NCBI GenBank assembly: GCA_002433235.1
Contig: DJHS01000059.1
Coordinates: 5,054-69,053 of the forward strand
DNA from: UBA6614 sp002433235
GTDB lineage: Bacteria; Verrucomicrobiota; Verrucomicrobiia; Limisphaerales; UBA1100
Length of the DNA: 64,000 nucleotides
Reading direction: 5' to 3'
Shown: positions 1 to 9,517 of the stretch, in pieces
Position numbering within the stretch: position 1 is the stretch's first letter
Layout of the letters: each line of letters begins with the position of its first letter
Notes under the pieces: generated by a model
What the model saw: the letters and a program-made list of their open reading frames with translations, nothing else
What the model was told of the DNA's origin: nothing
The model's database searches: none
Position numbers and translations under genes: made by a program

Positions 1-1
1 C

Positions 2-1138
2 GGAGCAGGTGTGTCTGCCGCCCCCATCCCCGTGCAGTGGAAACCAGACCAAATCAAATGGAAGACACCACTCCCCGGCGTGGGCCACGGCTCGCCCATC
101 GTGTGGGAAGATCGCGTCTACCTCCTTTGCGCCAACGAGAACACTGGCCAACGAACCGCTGTGGGACTGAACACCAAGACTGGGAAAATCGTCTGGAAAA
201 AATCTTTTACCGCCGACAAGCATCGCCACCACAAACAAAACAGCTTCGCCTCCACCACTCCCGCCGCGGATCACTCCGGCGTCTACTTCACCTGGGGCAC
301 CCCCGAGGCCCTTACGCTAATCGCCTTCAAACACGATGGCACAGTGATATGGAGGGCCAATCTTGGCCCCGTCAAGGGCGGTCACGGTTTTGGCGCCTCC
401 CCCATTATTTTGGGAGACCTCGTTGTTTTAAACAATGACCAGGACGGAGACAGTTCCCTTATTGCCGTCGACAAGGCCAGTGGCGCCTTGAAATGGAAAA
501 CCCCGCGACAAAGCCAGCGCCTCACCTATTCTACACCGTGCCTCTACCAGGCACCCGGCCGCGACCCCGAATTAATCTTCACCAACTGGCACCACGGCAT
601 CACCGGCATTGATCCTGCCACCGGCAAGGTCAACTGGGAGAACGACGTCTTTGGCAAGCCCGCTAAGGAACGTGCCATCGGTTCCCCCATCATCGCCGGT
701 GATCTGGTCATTGGCACCTGCGGATTTGTCACCAATCTCAAGCACGTCGTCGCCCTCCGCCCCAAGGGCGGACTCATGGAGGAAGCTTGGCGCATCGAGA
801 AAAGTGTCCCGCATATCCCCACTCTCCTGTTGCTCGGAAAAAACCTTTTTCTCTGGAATGATCAGGGCGTTGTCACCTGCGCTGACGCCGCAACCGGCAA
901 GGTGAAATGGACTGAGCGGGCCATTCGCAGCGGCCGATTCCTCGGCAGCCCCGTGGCCGCCAACGGCAAGATTTATTGCGCCGAAGCCAGCGGCAAAATA
1001 GTCGTCCTGCGGGGCGACGGTGAGTTTGGCCTGCTGGCTGAGAACGACTTGGACGACACCTGCCACACCACGCCCGCCATCTCCAACGGCATCATGTACA
1101 TCCGCACCTACACACAACTGTTTGCCATCGGCAACTAG
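2..1138 (+). CDS. PQQ-binding-like beta-propeller repeat protein (5' truncated)
   Basis: The reading frame is open to the window edge. The first possible start, GTG at 11, lies inside a conserved stretch (GAGVSAAPIPVQWKPD), so the true start and probably a signal peptide are outside the window. The visible 375+ residues carry repeated propeller blades with the pattern IxWKxxLPGxGHGSPIVWxDRVY followed by AVDKASGALKWKT, ATGKVNWE and ATGKVKWTE, typical of outer-surface or periplasmic PQQ-like/WD40-like proteins of planctomycetes and verrucomicrobia. The protein at 31557-32816 belongs to the same family. No catalytic residues can be assigned; such proteins are often found near secreted cytochromes, but true PQQ binding is not shown. 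It ends 9 bases before the convergent 5-oxoprolinase gene. Confidence 0.85.
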   Translation, partial: GAGVSAAPIPVQWKPDQIKWKTPLPGVGHGSPIVWEDRVYLLCANENTGQRTAVGLNTKTGKIVWKKSFTADKHRHHKQNSFASTTPAADHSGVYFTWGTPEALTLIAFKHDGTVIWRANLGPVKGGHGFGASPIILGDLVVLNNDQDGDSSLIAVDKASGALKWKTPRQSQRLTYSTPCLYQAPGRDPELIFTNWHHGITGIDPATGKVNWENDVFGKPAKERAIGSPIIAGDLVIGTCGFVTNLKHVVALRPKGGLMEEAWRIEKSVPHIPTLLLLGKNLFLWNDQGVVTCADAATGKVKWTERAIRSGRFLGSPVAANGKIYCAEASGKIVVLRGDGEFGLLAENDLDDTCHTTPAISNGIMYIRTYTQLFAIGN

Positions 1139-1147
1139 AACCGCAGA

Positions 1148-4100
1148 TTACGAATTCGTCCTCGCGGACGATCCATATCCTCCACCGCCCGGCGTCTCCA
1201 TGACCAACCGGTCACCCCGGCCCACCTTTAAACACACCGCGTAGTCCAACACCTCCGCATGCCCATCCGCCCGAACCATTGTTTGCCTCCCACGACTGCC
1301 CACTAATCCGCCCGCCAATCCCTCCGGCCCCTCATCCCGCCGCAACCCTAGCAGCGAGACGCTTAAAGGAGCCAAAAACTCAACCTCCCGCACCAACCCA
1401 TCACCGCCCCGCCACTGGCCATCGCCGCCGCTCCCTTTGCGAAGGGCGAAACGCCACAGCCGAACTGGGAAACGCCATTCCAGAATTTCAGGATCGGTAA
1501 TCGCCGTATTACTCATGTGTACATGCATTCCCGATCCTCCCTCACAACCGTCCGCAGCCCCCCCACCTCCACCGATGGTCTCATAATAACTCCGTCGCGA
1601 ATCCCCCATAACCCAGTTGTTCATGGTTCCCTGCCCACACGCCGCCACGCCGAACGCCAGCAGCAACATATCCGCTAGACGCTGGCTCACTTCCACATTT
1701 CCACCGAATACCGCAGGAACGACCGCTGCATCTCCGCCAAAAACAGGGTTTAAAAAACACTGTGGCAAAACCACTTCCACCGGCTCCAGCAGTCCCTCGT
1801 TCAGAGGCATCTCCTCACCCACCAGCAGACGAAGTACATAAACCAACACACTTCGCACAATCGCGGGTGTCGCGTTTAAGCAACCTACATCCATCGCCGA
1901 TGTCCCTGTAAAATCCACCACCATCCGTCCGTTCAAAACAGTCACCCGCACCTTCAGGACAGCCCCGTTGTCCAATTTCTGTTCCGATTGCAAATCCTTG
2001 CCCTCCCACTTGACCAGCCAACTATCAACCGCCGCTGCCGCACGCTGTCGGATTCGATCCATCTGCCCACACACCGTCTCCGCTCCAAACTCACCCACCA
2101 CTCGGCGCCATGCTTGTTCTCCTCTTCGAATGGCGGCCACCTGCGCTTGAAGGTCCGCCAAGTTTTCCTCCAAGCATCGGGTCGGGAAACGCGCCTCGCG
2201 CAAGCAAGCCTCAAGTCCCACCCCGCACGCCTTTCCGCCCTTGAACAAATACTGTGGGGCAATGACCACCCCTTCCTCCTCCAGAACCCGCGCCTCCGGT
2301 GACATTGACCCCGGCACTATCCCGCCAATTTCGGCGTGGTGCGCCCGGTTCGCCACGTATCCCATAAGCACGCCCGCATCATCCATCACCGGCGCAATCA
2401 ACGTCACATCCGGTAAATGTGACCCACCGAAGGCCGGATGATTCGTCACCGCCACATCGCCCGCCCCCAATTCAAGCCGCGCCGCAACCTCGCGCACACA
2501 CAACCCAAGTGCCCCTAAGTGGACTGGAATGTGCGGCGCATTCACAATCAAGCGCCCCTTCGCATCAAGAAGAGCGCAGGAAAAATCCAATCGCTCCTTA
2601 ATGTTTGTCGAAATTGCCGTACGCTCCAGTTGCGCCCCCATCTCCTCAACCACCGCCGTTAAACGATTCGTAAATATCTCATGCCCCGCCACTCGCAACT
2701 TCCCTTCCGAATGCCTCCCGTCTCCGCACCGTTCCAGCAGTAAGCTCCCTTCCGTACCCACCATCCCGCGCCAGCCGCAATCCACTACAAGCGTGCCAAA
2801 TGCATCCGACACCACCGCCGGCCCCATCAACACGGCACCTTCACCCAAGTCATCCCGAGCATACACCGGCGTCTCCCGCCATTCACCCGCATGAAACGCC
2901 TGCACCACTCTCGACGCCTCCGTTTCCCGGCTCGCATTAAACCGCTCCTCTTCCAACGCCTCTTCCAGCGTGGACGCGATCACTCGCAACGAAACGACCT
3001 CGATCTCACGATCACTCGGCACATAACCAAACGTTTCCTGATACCGACCAAGGAACAGTTCCTTCACCTCATCCGTTCTGGCAAAGTCCACCTCCAGCAC
3101 GGATTCCTGCCCGCCAAAGCGCATCAGGGCCGTCCGCCGCCGCACATCCACAGTACCCACGCCCTCCACGGTCAGTTCCGTCACCGCCTGTTGCCCCATC
3201 GCCTCACACATCCCCGACAATTCCCCTTCCGCTTCACTCCACGCCTTCAAGACCTGCGCCTCCGCAATACGTTCAACCCGCGCCTGCTCCAGTCCAAATG
3301 CGCTCAGCAAGCCGGCATCCGCTGGAAACAAAATCCGTTCCATCCCCAATAGCTCAGCCACCCCACAAGCATGTTGCCCGCCAGCACCCCCAAACGCCAC
3401 CAACGCATGGTCCGTCACATCATATCCCTCCCTCACTGAAATCTTTCGAATCACGTTCGCCATCCGCTCATTCGCGATTTCCAGAAGCCCTTGAAGCACC
3501 TCTTCCCGGGTGCCTCCATGCAGCGCCTGCGCCGTGTTGAAAGCCGATTCCGAAGCCTTCGGATACACCGGCAAGTTGAATGTCTCCAAGTCCAGCCGCC
3601 CCAACAACAAATTCACATCTGTAATCGTCAACGGACCACCCGCGCCATAACAAGCCGGTCCCGGATGCGCCCCCGCGCTTTCTGGCCCAACCCGAAGCAA
3701 TCCGTTGTCAGCCGAGCAAATGGATCCTCCACCCGCAGCCACCGTCTCAATTCGCAGCGCCGGCGCCATCAGCCTCGCACGGCCCACGGTGTGCGTTTCG
3801 CAGTAATTAAAATCCCCGTCAAACCGTGATACATCCGTGCTCGTCCCCCCCATGTCGAATGTCACCACACGGCTCAACCCCGCTCGACGCGCCACCGCTG
3901 CCGCGCCTACCACCCCCCCGGCCGGCCCACTCAAGAGACTGTCCTTGGCCTGATATTTCTCCCGCGACACAAGCCCGCCAGCACTCGTCATTACCCGCAA
4001 CGTTCCATCCCCCAACGCTCCCTGTACAGCGTCCAGATATTCCCTCATCAATGGCCCCAGGTAGGCATCCACCACCACCGTCTCCGCCCGCGGCAGCACT

Positions 4101-4705
4101 TTGATGAATGGCGCCAATTCCGAGGAACACGCCACAAACTCAAACCCGCAATCCAGCAGGCACTCCTTCAAAGCCTGCTCATGCTCATCATTCCGATAAC
4201 TGTGCAGCAGGCAAGTCGCCGCCACGCGCCTTCCTGCCGCCACTTGCTCCCGGGCCGCGCCTCGTGCAGATTCCAAATCCAAAGGCAACACCTCGTCGCC
4301 TCCCGGATCCATACGTCCGCCAACCTCTACCACCGCCGCATGCAAGGGCGCGGGCTTGGTAACATTCAGGGTGAACAAGTCCGGCCGGCGTTGATCCCCA
4401 ATTCGAAGCAAATCCCCGAACCCTTCGGTGACGAAGAAAACGACTTCAGCCCCATTCTCCTCCAGAAGCGCATTCGTCCCCCGCGTGGTCGCCAGGCGCA
4501 TCTGCACCGGTGGCAGCGCCTCGCCTTCCCCTACCCCGGTCAACTCACGCACTGCTTTCCCTGGTGCTTCATCCGAAGACAACAGTTTCCCTCTCCAGCG
4601 TCGCCCATCGGGTCCCACGCCCAGCGCGTCTGTGAATGTCCCCCCCGTGTCCACATGAATCCGCCAACTCCCCGGTGCATCGGCGGCCTGTTTTTCACGT
4701 GGCAT
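1148..4705 (-). CDS. 5-oxoprolinase / hydantoinase, fused HyuA-HyuB type
   Basis: Predicted cytoplasmic ATP-dependent 5-oxoprolinase, which opens 5-oxo-L-proline to glutamate. The 1185 residues contain both halves of the family in one chain: a HyuA-type half with the actin-fold phosphate-binding motifs HVDTGGTFTD (about residue 17) and FDMGGTSTD (about 283), and a HyuB-type half from about residue 660 (GHEIFTNRLTAVVEEMG, then LNATPAIVRS). Length is slightly below the 1250-1290 of eukaryotic and proteobacterial 5-oxoprolinases. Hydantoinases and acetone carboxylases share these domains, so the exact substrate is inferred from the single-chain layout. The kinase gene ends 15 bases upstream on the same strand, so the two may be co-transcribed. 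ATG at 4705 is the natural start, just ahead of the first conserved motif. A gamma-glutamyltransferase, which acts in the same broad pathway, lies at 27684. Confidence 0.85.
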   Translation of the reverse strand: MPREKQAADAPGSWRIHVDTGGTFTDALGVGPDGRRWRGKLLSSDEAPGKAVRELTGVGEGEALPPVQMRLATTRGTNALLEENGAEVVFFVTEGFGDLLRIGDQRRPDLFTLNVTKPAPLHAAVVEVGGRMDPGGDEVLPLDLESARGAAREQVAAGRRVAATCLLHSYRNDEHEQALKECLLDCGFEFVACSSELAPFIKVLPRAETVVVDAYLGPLMREYLDAVQGALGDGTLRVMTSAGGLVSREKYQAKDSLLSGPAGGVVGAAAVARRAGLSRVVTFDMGGTSTDVSRFDGDFNYCETHTVGRARLMAPALRIETVAAGGGSICSADNGLLRVGPESAGAHPGPACYGAGGPLTITDVNLLLGRLDLETFNLPVYPKASESAFNTAQALHGGTREEVLQGLLEIANERMANVIRKISVREGYDVTDHALVAFGGAGGQHACGVAELLGMERILFPADAGLLSAFGLEQARVERIAEAQVLKAWSEAEGELSGMCEAMGQQAVTELTVEGVGTVDVRRRTALMRFGGQESVLEVDFARTDEVKELFLGRYQETFGYVPSDREIEVVSLRVIASTLEEALEEERFNASRETEASRVVQAFHAGEWRETPVYARDDLGEGAVLMGPAVVSDAFGTLVVDCGWRGMVGTEGSLLLERCGDGRHSEGKLRVAGHEIFTNRLTAVVEEMGAQLERTAISTNIKERLDFSCALLDAKGRLIVNAPHIPVHLGALGLCVREVAARLELGAGDVAVTNHPAFGGSHLPDVTLIAPVMDDAGVLMGYVANRAHHAEIGGIVPGSMSPEARVLEEEGVVIAPQYLFKGGKACGVGLEACLREARFPTRCLEENLADLQAQVAAIRRGEQAWRRVVGEFGAETVCGQMDRIRQRAAAAVDSWLVKWEGKDLQSEQKLDNGAVLKVRVTVLNGRMVVDFTGTSAMDVGCLNATPAIVRSVLVYVLRLLVGEEMPLNEGLLEPVEVVLPQCFLNPVFGGDAAVVPAVFGGNVEVSQRLADMLLLAFGVAACGQGTMNNWVMGDSRRSYYETIGGGGGAADGCEGGSGMHVHMSNTAITDPEILEWRFPVRLWRFALRKGSGGDGQWRGGDGLVREVEFLAPLSVSLLGLRRDEGPEGLAGGLVGSRGRQTMVRADGHAEVLDYAVCLKVGRGDRLVMETPGGGGYGSSARTNS

Positions 4706-4720
4706 CGCGCAAGGTGGCGT

Positions 4721-7202
4721 TTATTCCAAGGCCACGTCAATCACCTTGCCATCGCGCAGCCGAAACGTGGCGGACTGGAATCGTTTGTTGTTGCGCACGT
4801 CGTGAATTTGCAGCCCTCGATAGGTCCATGCCGCCGGCAATTCCACATCCGGCGTACCAAACGCAATCCTCAACATGGTCACCGGGTACCCCAAGTAGGC
4901 CTGGTCAATGGGCCGCTGCCCCGTTCCCACCGTCCACACCACCGACCGGCCCAGTGCCTTGGCGGCCACCGCCCCCACCTTGGGCGACCCATCCATGTTC
5001 CAGTTTGCCAAAACCCGCTGCTGGCCCGAGAAATCCCATTCCCGCCACTGCACCCGGTTGCCCGCGTTGTAAACCCCCTCGCTCTCCCGTTGCCCGTCCG
5101 CGTACCATGTCTTAACCGTGCCCGCCAAGCCCCCACTGCGGCAATTCCAAGTCATTTGCTTGGTCCCGTTCGCGTGCAATGACTGCCATTCACCCTCCCG
5201 TTTTCCCTTCACGTAACGTCCAAAAATTCTCTCACGTCCATTCGGATGCCATCCTTTCCACATTCCCTCCCTGAGCCCGTTCGCGTATTCCCCCTCCAGT
5301 TTTTCCATCCCGTTCGTGTGCCATTCATTCCAAATCCCGTGCCGATTTCCGTCCACGTAAATCCCCTGCATCAGCTTCCGCCCGTTCGCACCCCACGCTC
5401 GATGCACTCCCTCCGGCACTCCCTTCACCAGTTCCCCTTCATAAGCTTTCACTTCATTCGTGTGAAAATCCACCAGCAACCCACTGTATGCCTCTTGGCT
5501 GCCCTTCACAAACCACTGCCCTTCGTCTCCCTCGAACAATTCCGCACCCGATCCCAGCACTCCACCCTTCGCATCCCTTTTCTCAATCCTGTTAAAATCC
5601 GTCCTCTCCGTAATCTTTGCCAATGCATTTGTGTTCGCCTTGATTTCTGCCTGCCCACCCGTCGGGTCTTCCTCTCCCCCCCAATTACCCCAGATCCACT
5701 GCCCCACGATCAACAACAAGCAAACTGCCGCAGCCGCGTACAACTTTGTTGAAACCCCACCTTCCTCAGGCTCCAACTCGGGAACCCCGGTTTTTAATGG
5801 CACCGTTGACTTTTTTCCCGCACCACCTTCCGCCGCTTTCGCCGGCGCGGGCTTTGCCTTGGCCACCTCCGGCTTGCCACTCCGCTCCTCTTTGAGCGCG
5901 GCCTTCTCCGCCACCGGCCTTTCCCCCGGCCGCTTGGAGGCCGCCGGTGCCTTGGACTCTCCCGCGGGCACGGATTCATTCGAGACGCCCCAATCCCACG
6001 GATCCCCTGTCTTCAATTGCGAACTCTTGCCCACCATGCGAATCCATTCCGCCACCAAGTACGCCCTTTGCGGGCGGTTGCGTGGATCCTTCTCCAGACA
6101 CCGCGCCACCAGCGTATCCACGTAACCCGGCACATCCCCGGGCAAGCCCAGCTTTTTGCGCCGCTCCGAAACTGTCTCCGGCTTTTCCTTCAGCGCCTGC
6201 TCCATGATGTCCCCGTCATGGAATGGCGTTTGCCCGGTCATCAGTTGAAAGATCGTCGTGCCCACCGAATAAATGTCATCCGTTGCCCGCGGTGGCTCAT
6301 TGCGGATCTGCTGCGGGCTCATGTAATTCAACGTGCCGCTCACGTTATGCAGCAACATCGTCGTCTTCCATGTCTCCGACATCACCGCCGCAATGCCAAA
6401 ATCCATCAGCCGCAGGTTGCCTGTCTCATCAACCATCAGGTTGCTCGGGTTCACATCCCGATGCGCAATGTGAAGCCGATGCGCATGTTCCAGACCGTCA
6501 CAAAGCTGGGTCATGTAATTCTTGATCTTGTCCCACGTTAGAAAACCGCGTGCCGCCGCCTTGCCCACTTGCTCAAGATTCGTACCCTTCACATACTCCA
6601 GGGTAATGAAAGGCTGTTCCCCTTCCAGCTGCCAGAATTCATGCACATGAATAATGTTCGGGTGTCCAATCTGGCGCGTGCGCAACACCTCCCGTTGCAG
6701 CGCCGCTAGCATCTCCGGAGTCTGCGTCACCTGCGGTGCCATCAACTTGATCGCCACGGGCGCACTCAGGTTTAAATCCTGCGCCAGCCACACCACGCTC
6801 AACCCTCCCGTTCCCAGCTCCCGCACCAGCTCAAAGCGCCCCCCCGCCCAGCTTCATCCCCGCCTCTACCCTAGACCCCGCAGATGTGAACCCAGTCCCT
6901 CCGCCACCGAACTCCAGAAACATGTCCCCAATCTGGATTTTGTCAGAAACAGAAACCGCCACCCGCCCATGCACCCGCATGCCATTGACATAGGTTCCCG
7001 CCGTGCTTCTCAAGTCCTCCAGTTCCAGCCCCTCCCTGCCTTGATACAACTTTGCGTGATGACGCGAAACATACTGCGTGTTGATGGCAATCAGGTTATC
7101 CGGCGCCCGCCCAATCAGGAACTCCCCCTCCCCCACCAAGTGCTGCGCCAGAATATTCCCGGCGCCATCCTTGATCGTCACCTTGGTCGTGATAGTCGCC
7201 AT
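4721..7202 (-). pseudogene. FHA domain - Ser/Thr protein kinase - TM - MORN-like repeat protein, split by a frameshift
   Basis: Two minus-strand frames appear to be one gene. The first (7202-6831) starts MATITTKVTIKDG and is an FHA phosphothreonine-binding domain (LIGRAPDN, SRHHAKL, GTYVNG). The second (to 4721) has kinase glycine-loop GTGGLSVVW, VAIK, catalytic loop HRDVNPSN, DFG, and APE-region PQQIRNEPP. They meet in a run of seven G (6839-6845 as C on the plus strand): with six G the protein reads LGGGRFELVRELGTGG, the usual entry into bacterial kinases. As it stands the FHA frame stops at 6831 and the kinase frame has only a GTG start at 6826. After the kinase come a linker rich in Lys, Ala and Pro, one membrane segment (LYAAAAVCLLLIVGQWIWG), and an outer part with about seven repeats of roughly 23 residues resembling MORN/YwqK repeats (GxWKGWHPNGRERxxGRYxxGKREG). 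A sequencing or assembly error, a real mutation, or slippage in the G run are all possible. The first explanation is simplest. Confidence 0.8.
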
Positions 7203-7367
7203 GCCGGGAATCCCGCCGCGCCTTTTAACCAAGCTACAACAGCCGACGGAAAGTCGATCTACATATGACCCATCCCTTAAAATGTCCAGCCGCCCGCCCG
7301 TTGTCCGGGTTGACGCTGGCACATATTACACAGTCCCTCGAAGACACAAATCGGGAAAAGAAGAAAA

Positions 7368-7443
7368 TGGTGGAGCCAAGGAGGATCGAACTCCTGACCT
7401 CGTGAATGCCATTCACGCGCTCTACCAACTGAGCTATGACCCC
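7368..7443 (-). tRNA. tRNA-Ala (anticodon GGC)
   Basis: Read on the minus strand the 76 bases start GGGGTCA and end TGGCTCCACCA, with an encoded CCA. The D-arm is AGCTCAGTTGGTAGAGC, the anticodon stem-loop is CGTGA-ATGGCAT-TCACG giving anticodon GGC, and the T-arm is CAGGAGTTCGATCCTCCTT. The acceptor stem has a G3-U70 wobble, the classic alanine identity element. It lies between the FHA-kinase gene and sufT, same strand as both. Confidence 0.96.
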
Positions 7444-7494
7444 ACGTGCGGGCGGGAGTATGCGAAAGGACCCGCAACGACGTCAAGGGATTCG

Positions 7495-7519
7495 TAGCGC
7501 AGGTTCCAAACCTGCGCTA
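7495..7519. repeat. Perfect 11-bp inverted repeat (REP-like hairpin)
   Basis: TAGCGCAGGTT, then CCA, then AACCTGCGCTA: an 11-bp perfect stem with a 3-base loop. It lies 24 bases past the sufT stop and 52 bases before the tRNA-Ala 5' end, both on the minus strand. There is no T run after the stem, so a plain intrinsic terminator is unlikely; a dispersed REP-type palindrome or an mRNA 3'-end stabiliser is more likely. Confidence 0.7.
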
Positions 7520-7543
7520 TCCGGTCTCATCCAATCGACCGCT

Positions 7544-8068
7544 TCAAAGTCCGAGCACTTTGCGACCTTCCTCGGTGATCATGGATTGATGCCAAGGCGG
7601 ATCCCACACCACTTCCACATCGGCCTCTTCCACGCCGCCCAATTGCAGGATTTTGCCCTGCGCATCGGCCGCAATGGTCGGCCCCATACCACACCCTGGG
7701 GCGGTCAGGGTCATTTTCACCTGAACTCGATTGCCACCGCCGTCGATTTCCTCCACCACAGTATCGTAAACCAGCCCCAGATCCACGATGTTCACGGGAA
7801 TCTCCGGATCAAAGCAGGTCTTCAACACTTCTGTGACCGCCTCGGAAGTCACGGGCCCATCCATTGCAGTCGCACTTTCAGGTATATTAAATCCCAGCGC
7901 GTCGGCGTCCTGCGCGCCGATGCGGTAAAGACCTGCCCCGGCGCGCACGGTGTATGTCCCGCCTAGTGTCTGAGTAATGTCAACCACGGCTCCCTTGCCC
8001 AAGGTGGCCTTGGTACCATCTGGAATTTGAATGGCCTCACAATCGCGGCTTAACTCTATCGTTTGCAT
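7544..8068 (-). CDS. sufT: Putative Fe-S cluster assembly protein SufT (long form, MIP18/DUF59 domain)
   Basis: The 174-residue length and layout match the long SufT family: an N-terminal extension with IPDGTKATLGKGAVVDITQTLGG, then a MIP18/DUF59 domain from about residue 75 (EVLKTCFDPEIPVNIVDLGL, LTAPGCGMG with the conserved cysteine, and VWDPPWHQSMITEEGR). SufT is an auxiliary maturation factor that helps deliver Fe-S clusters to target enzymes in the cytoplasm. The gene is last in a minus-strand series and starts 13 bases after the DUF1501 gene, but no suf core genes are in the window. The start ATG at 8068 matches the family N-terminus. Confidence 0.88.
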   Translation of the reverse strand: MQTIELSRDCEAIQIPDGTKATLGKGAVVDITQTLGGTYTVRAGAGLYRIGAQDADALGFNIPESATAMDGPVTSEAVTEVLKTCFDPEIPVNIVDLGLVYDTVVEEIDGGGNRVQVKMTLTAPGCGMGPTIAADAQGKILQLGGVEEADVEVVWDPPWHQSMITEEGRKVLGL

Positions 8069-8081
8069 GAATTAGTTGTGT

Positions 8082-9500
8082 TCAGGCGATAATGTCATGG
8101 ACGACATGGCCGTGGACATCCGTCAACCTAAAGTCCCGCCCGGCATGCCGAAAGGTGAGCTTTTCGTGGTCAAACCCCATCAGGTGGAGAATGGTGGCGT
8201 GAAGGTCATGGACATGCATGACATTTTCGACCGCACGAAAGCCAAATTCATCGGTGGCACCATAGGCCATCCCGCCCCGCACACCGCCGCCGGCCAGCCA
8301 CATGCTGAAGCCGTGGTGGTTATGGTCGCGACCATTCACCTTGCCGGCGTTGCTGCCGGGCTTGGGCAGCTCCACGGTCGGAGTGCGGCCAAATTCACCG
8401 CCCCACATCACCAGCGTATCTTCCAGCAATCCGCGTGACTTTAAATCAGACAACAACGCACCGATGGCCTGGTCGCATTCGCGGGCCAGGTTGCGATGGC
8501 CCGTCTCCAGATCGTCGTGCTGGTCCCATGGCTGGCTGTTCCCGTGCCACACCTGCACAAACCGCACACCACGCTCCACCAACCGGCGCGCGATTAGAAT
8601 CTGCCTTGCCTGTATACCATCCCCGTAGGCACGCCGCACGTGTTCCGGCTCGCGATTGATGTTAAAGGCATCAGTGGCCTCCAACTGCATCCGATAGGCC
8701 AGTTCAAACGAGTGAATGCTAGCCTCAAGTTGGGATTCATTTTGCCGGGCCTTGGCATGGCGTTCGTTGATGCGCCGCAACAAGTCCAGTTGCCGGCGCT
8801 GTTCCTCCAGACTCATGCGTGGGTTGCGGATGTGCCGAATCAAATCCTCCACCTTGCGCTTGCGCGTGTCGATGTAGGTTCCCTGATATACGCCGGGCAG
8901 GAAGGAACACTGCCAATTCTGGGATTCCTGAATGGGATAGCCTGGGCACATGGCAATGAAGCCGGGCAGGTTTTGATTCTCCGTCCCCAAGCCGTAGGTG
9001 AGCCATGAGCCCATGCTTGGGCGCGTGAGGATGGATTCGCCGCAGTTCATCAGCATCAGCGATGGCTCGTGGTTGGGCACATCCGCGCGCATCGAGCGCA
9101 GCACACAAATATCATCCATATGCCTGGCCGTGTGCGGGAAAATCTCACTGACCGGCAAACCGCTTTGGCCATGACGGGCAAATTGGTACGGGCACGGAAA
9201 TGCAGAGCCCGTTTTCCGTTCGGTTGGCAAATTCGGCATCGGCAACATTTTGCCGGCGAACTTTTGCAGCGACGGCTTGGGATCAAAGGTATCCACATGC
9301 GAAGGCCCCCCGTTCATGAACAGGTGGATGATTCGCTTGGCGCGCGGCCTGAAATGTGGCGCCTTGGGCAACAGCGGATTGCCTCGGGCCATCAAGTTGC
9401 CTAGCCCAAGCGCGCCCAAGCCCATGCCCGCGCGCGACAGAAATTCGCGGCGCGTATAACCAAGATGCTCAGGATTGAAGGGATGATGACCCACGGACAA
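8082..9500 (-). CDS. DUF1501 domain protein (exported, sulfatase-like fold)
   Basis: The 472-residue protein starts with a twin-arginine type signal (TRREFLSRAGMGLGALGLG at residues 16-34), so folded export by Tat is predicted. The body is DUF1501: KRIIHLFMNGGPSHVDTFDPK near residue 60, NHEPSLMLMNCGE, and near the C-terminus WGGEFGRTP and GRDHNHHGFSMWLAGGG. DUF1501 proteins belong to the alkaline-phosphatase/sulfatase superfamily and in PVC bacteria are nearly always encoded next to a DUF1549/DUF1553 protein, as here (17 bases apart). Biochemical function is unknown; a role in degrading complex sulfated or phosphorylated polymers is often assumed, without proof here. Confidence 0.93.
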   Translation of the reverse strand: MSVGHHPFNPEHLGYTRREFLSRAGMGLGALGLGNLMARGNPLLPKAPHFRPRAKRIIHLFMNGGPSHVDTFDPKPSLQKFAGKMLPMPNLPTERKTGSAFPCPYQFARHGQSGLPVSEIFPHTARHMDDICVLRSMRADVPNHEPSLMLMNCGESILTRPSMGSWLTYGLGTENQNLPGFIAMCPGYPIQESQNWQCSFLPGVYQGTYIDTRKRKVEDLIRHIRNPRMSLEEQRRQLDLLRRINERHAKARQNESQLEASIHSFELAYRMQLEATDAFNINREPEHVRRAYGDGIQARQILIARRLVERGVRFVQVWHGNSQPWDQHDDLETGHRNLARECDQAIGALLSDLKSRGLLEDTLVMWGGEFGRTPTVELPKPGSNAGKVNGRDHNHHGFSMWLAGGGVRGGMAYGATDEFGFRAVENVMHVHDLHATILHLMGFDHEKLTFRHAGRDFRLTDVHGHVVHDIIA

Positions 9501-9517
9501 AGGGTACTGACGAACGA

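Noticed and set aside
4181..5182. 333-residue plus-strand open frame across the oplA and kinase gene ends
   Set aside because: Antisense shadow of two well-supported genes; it has low-complexity Pro/His/Arg sequence and no recognisable domain.
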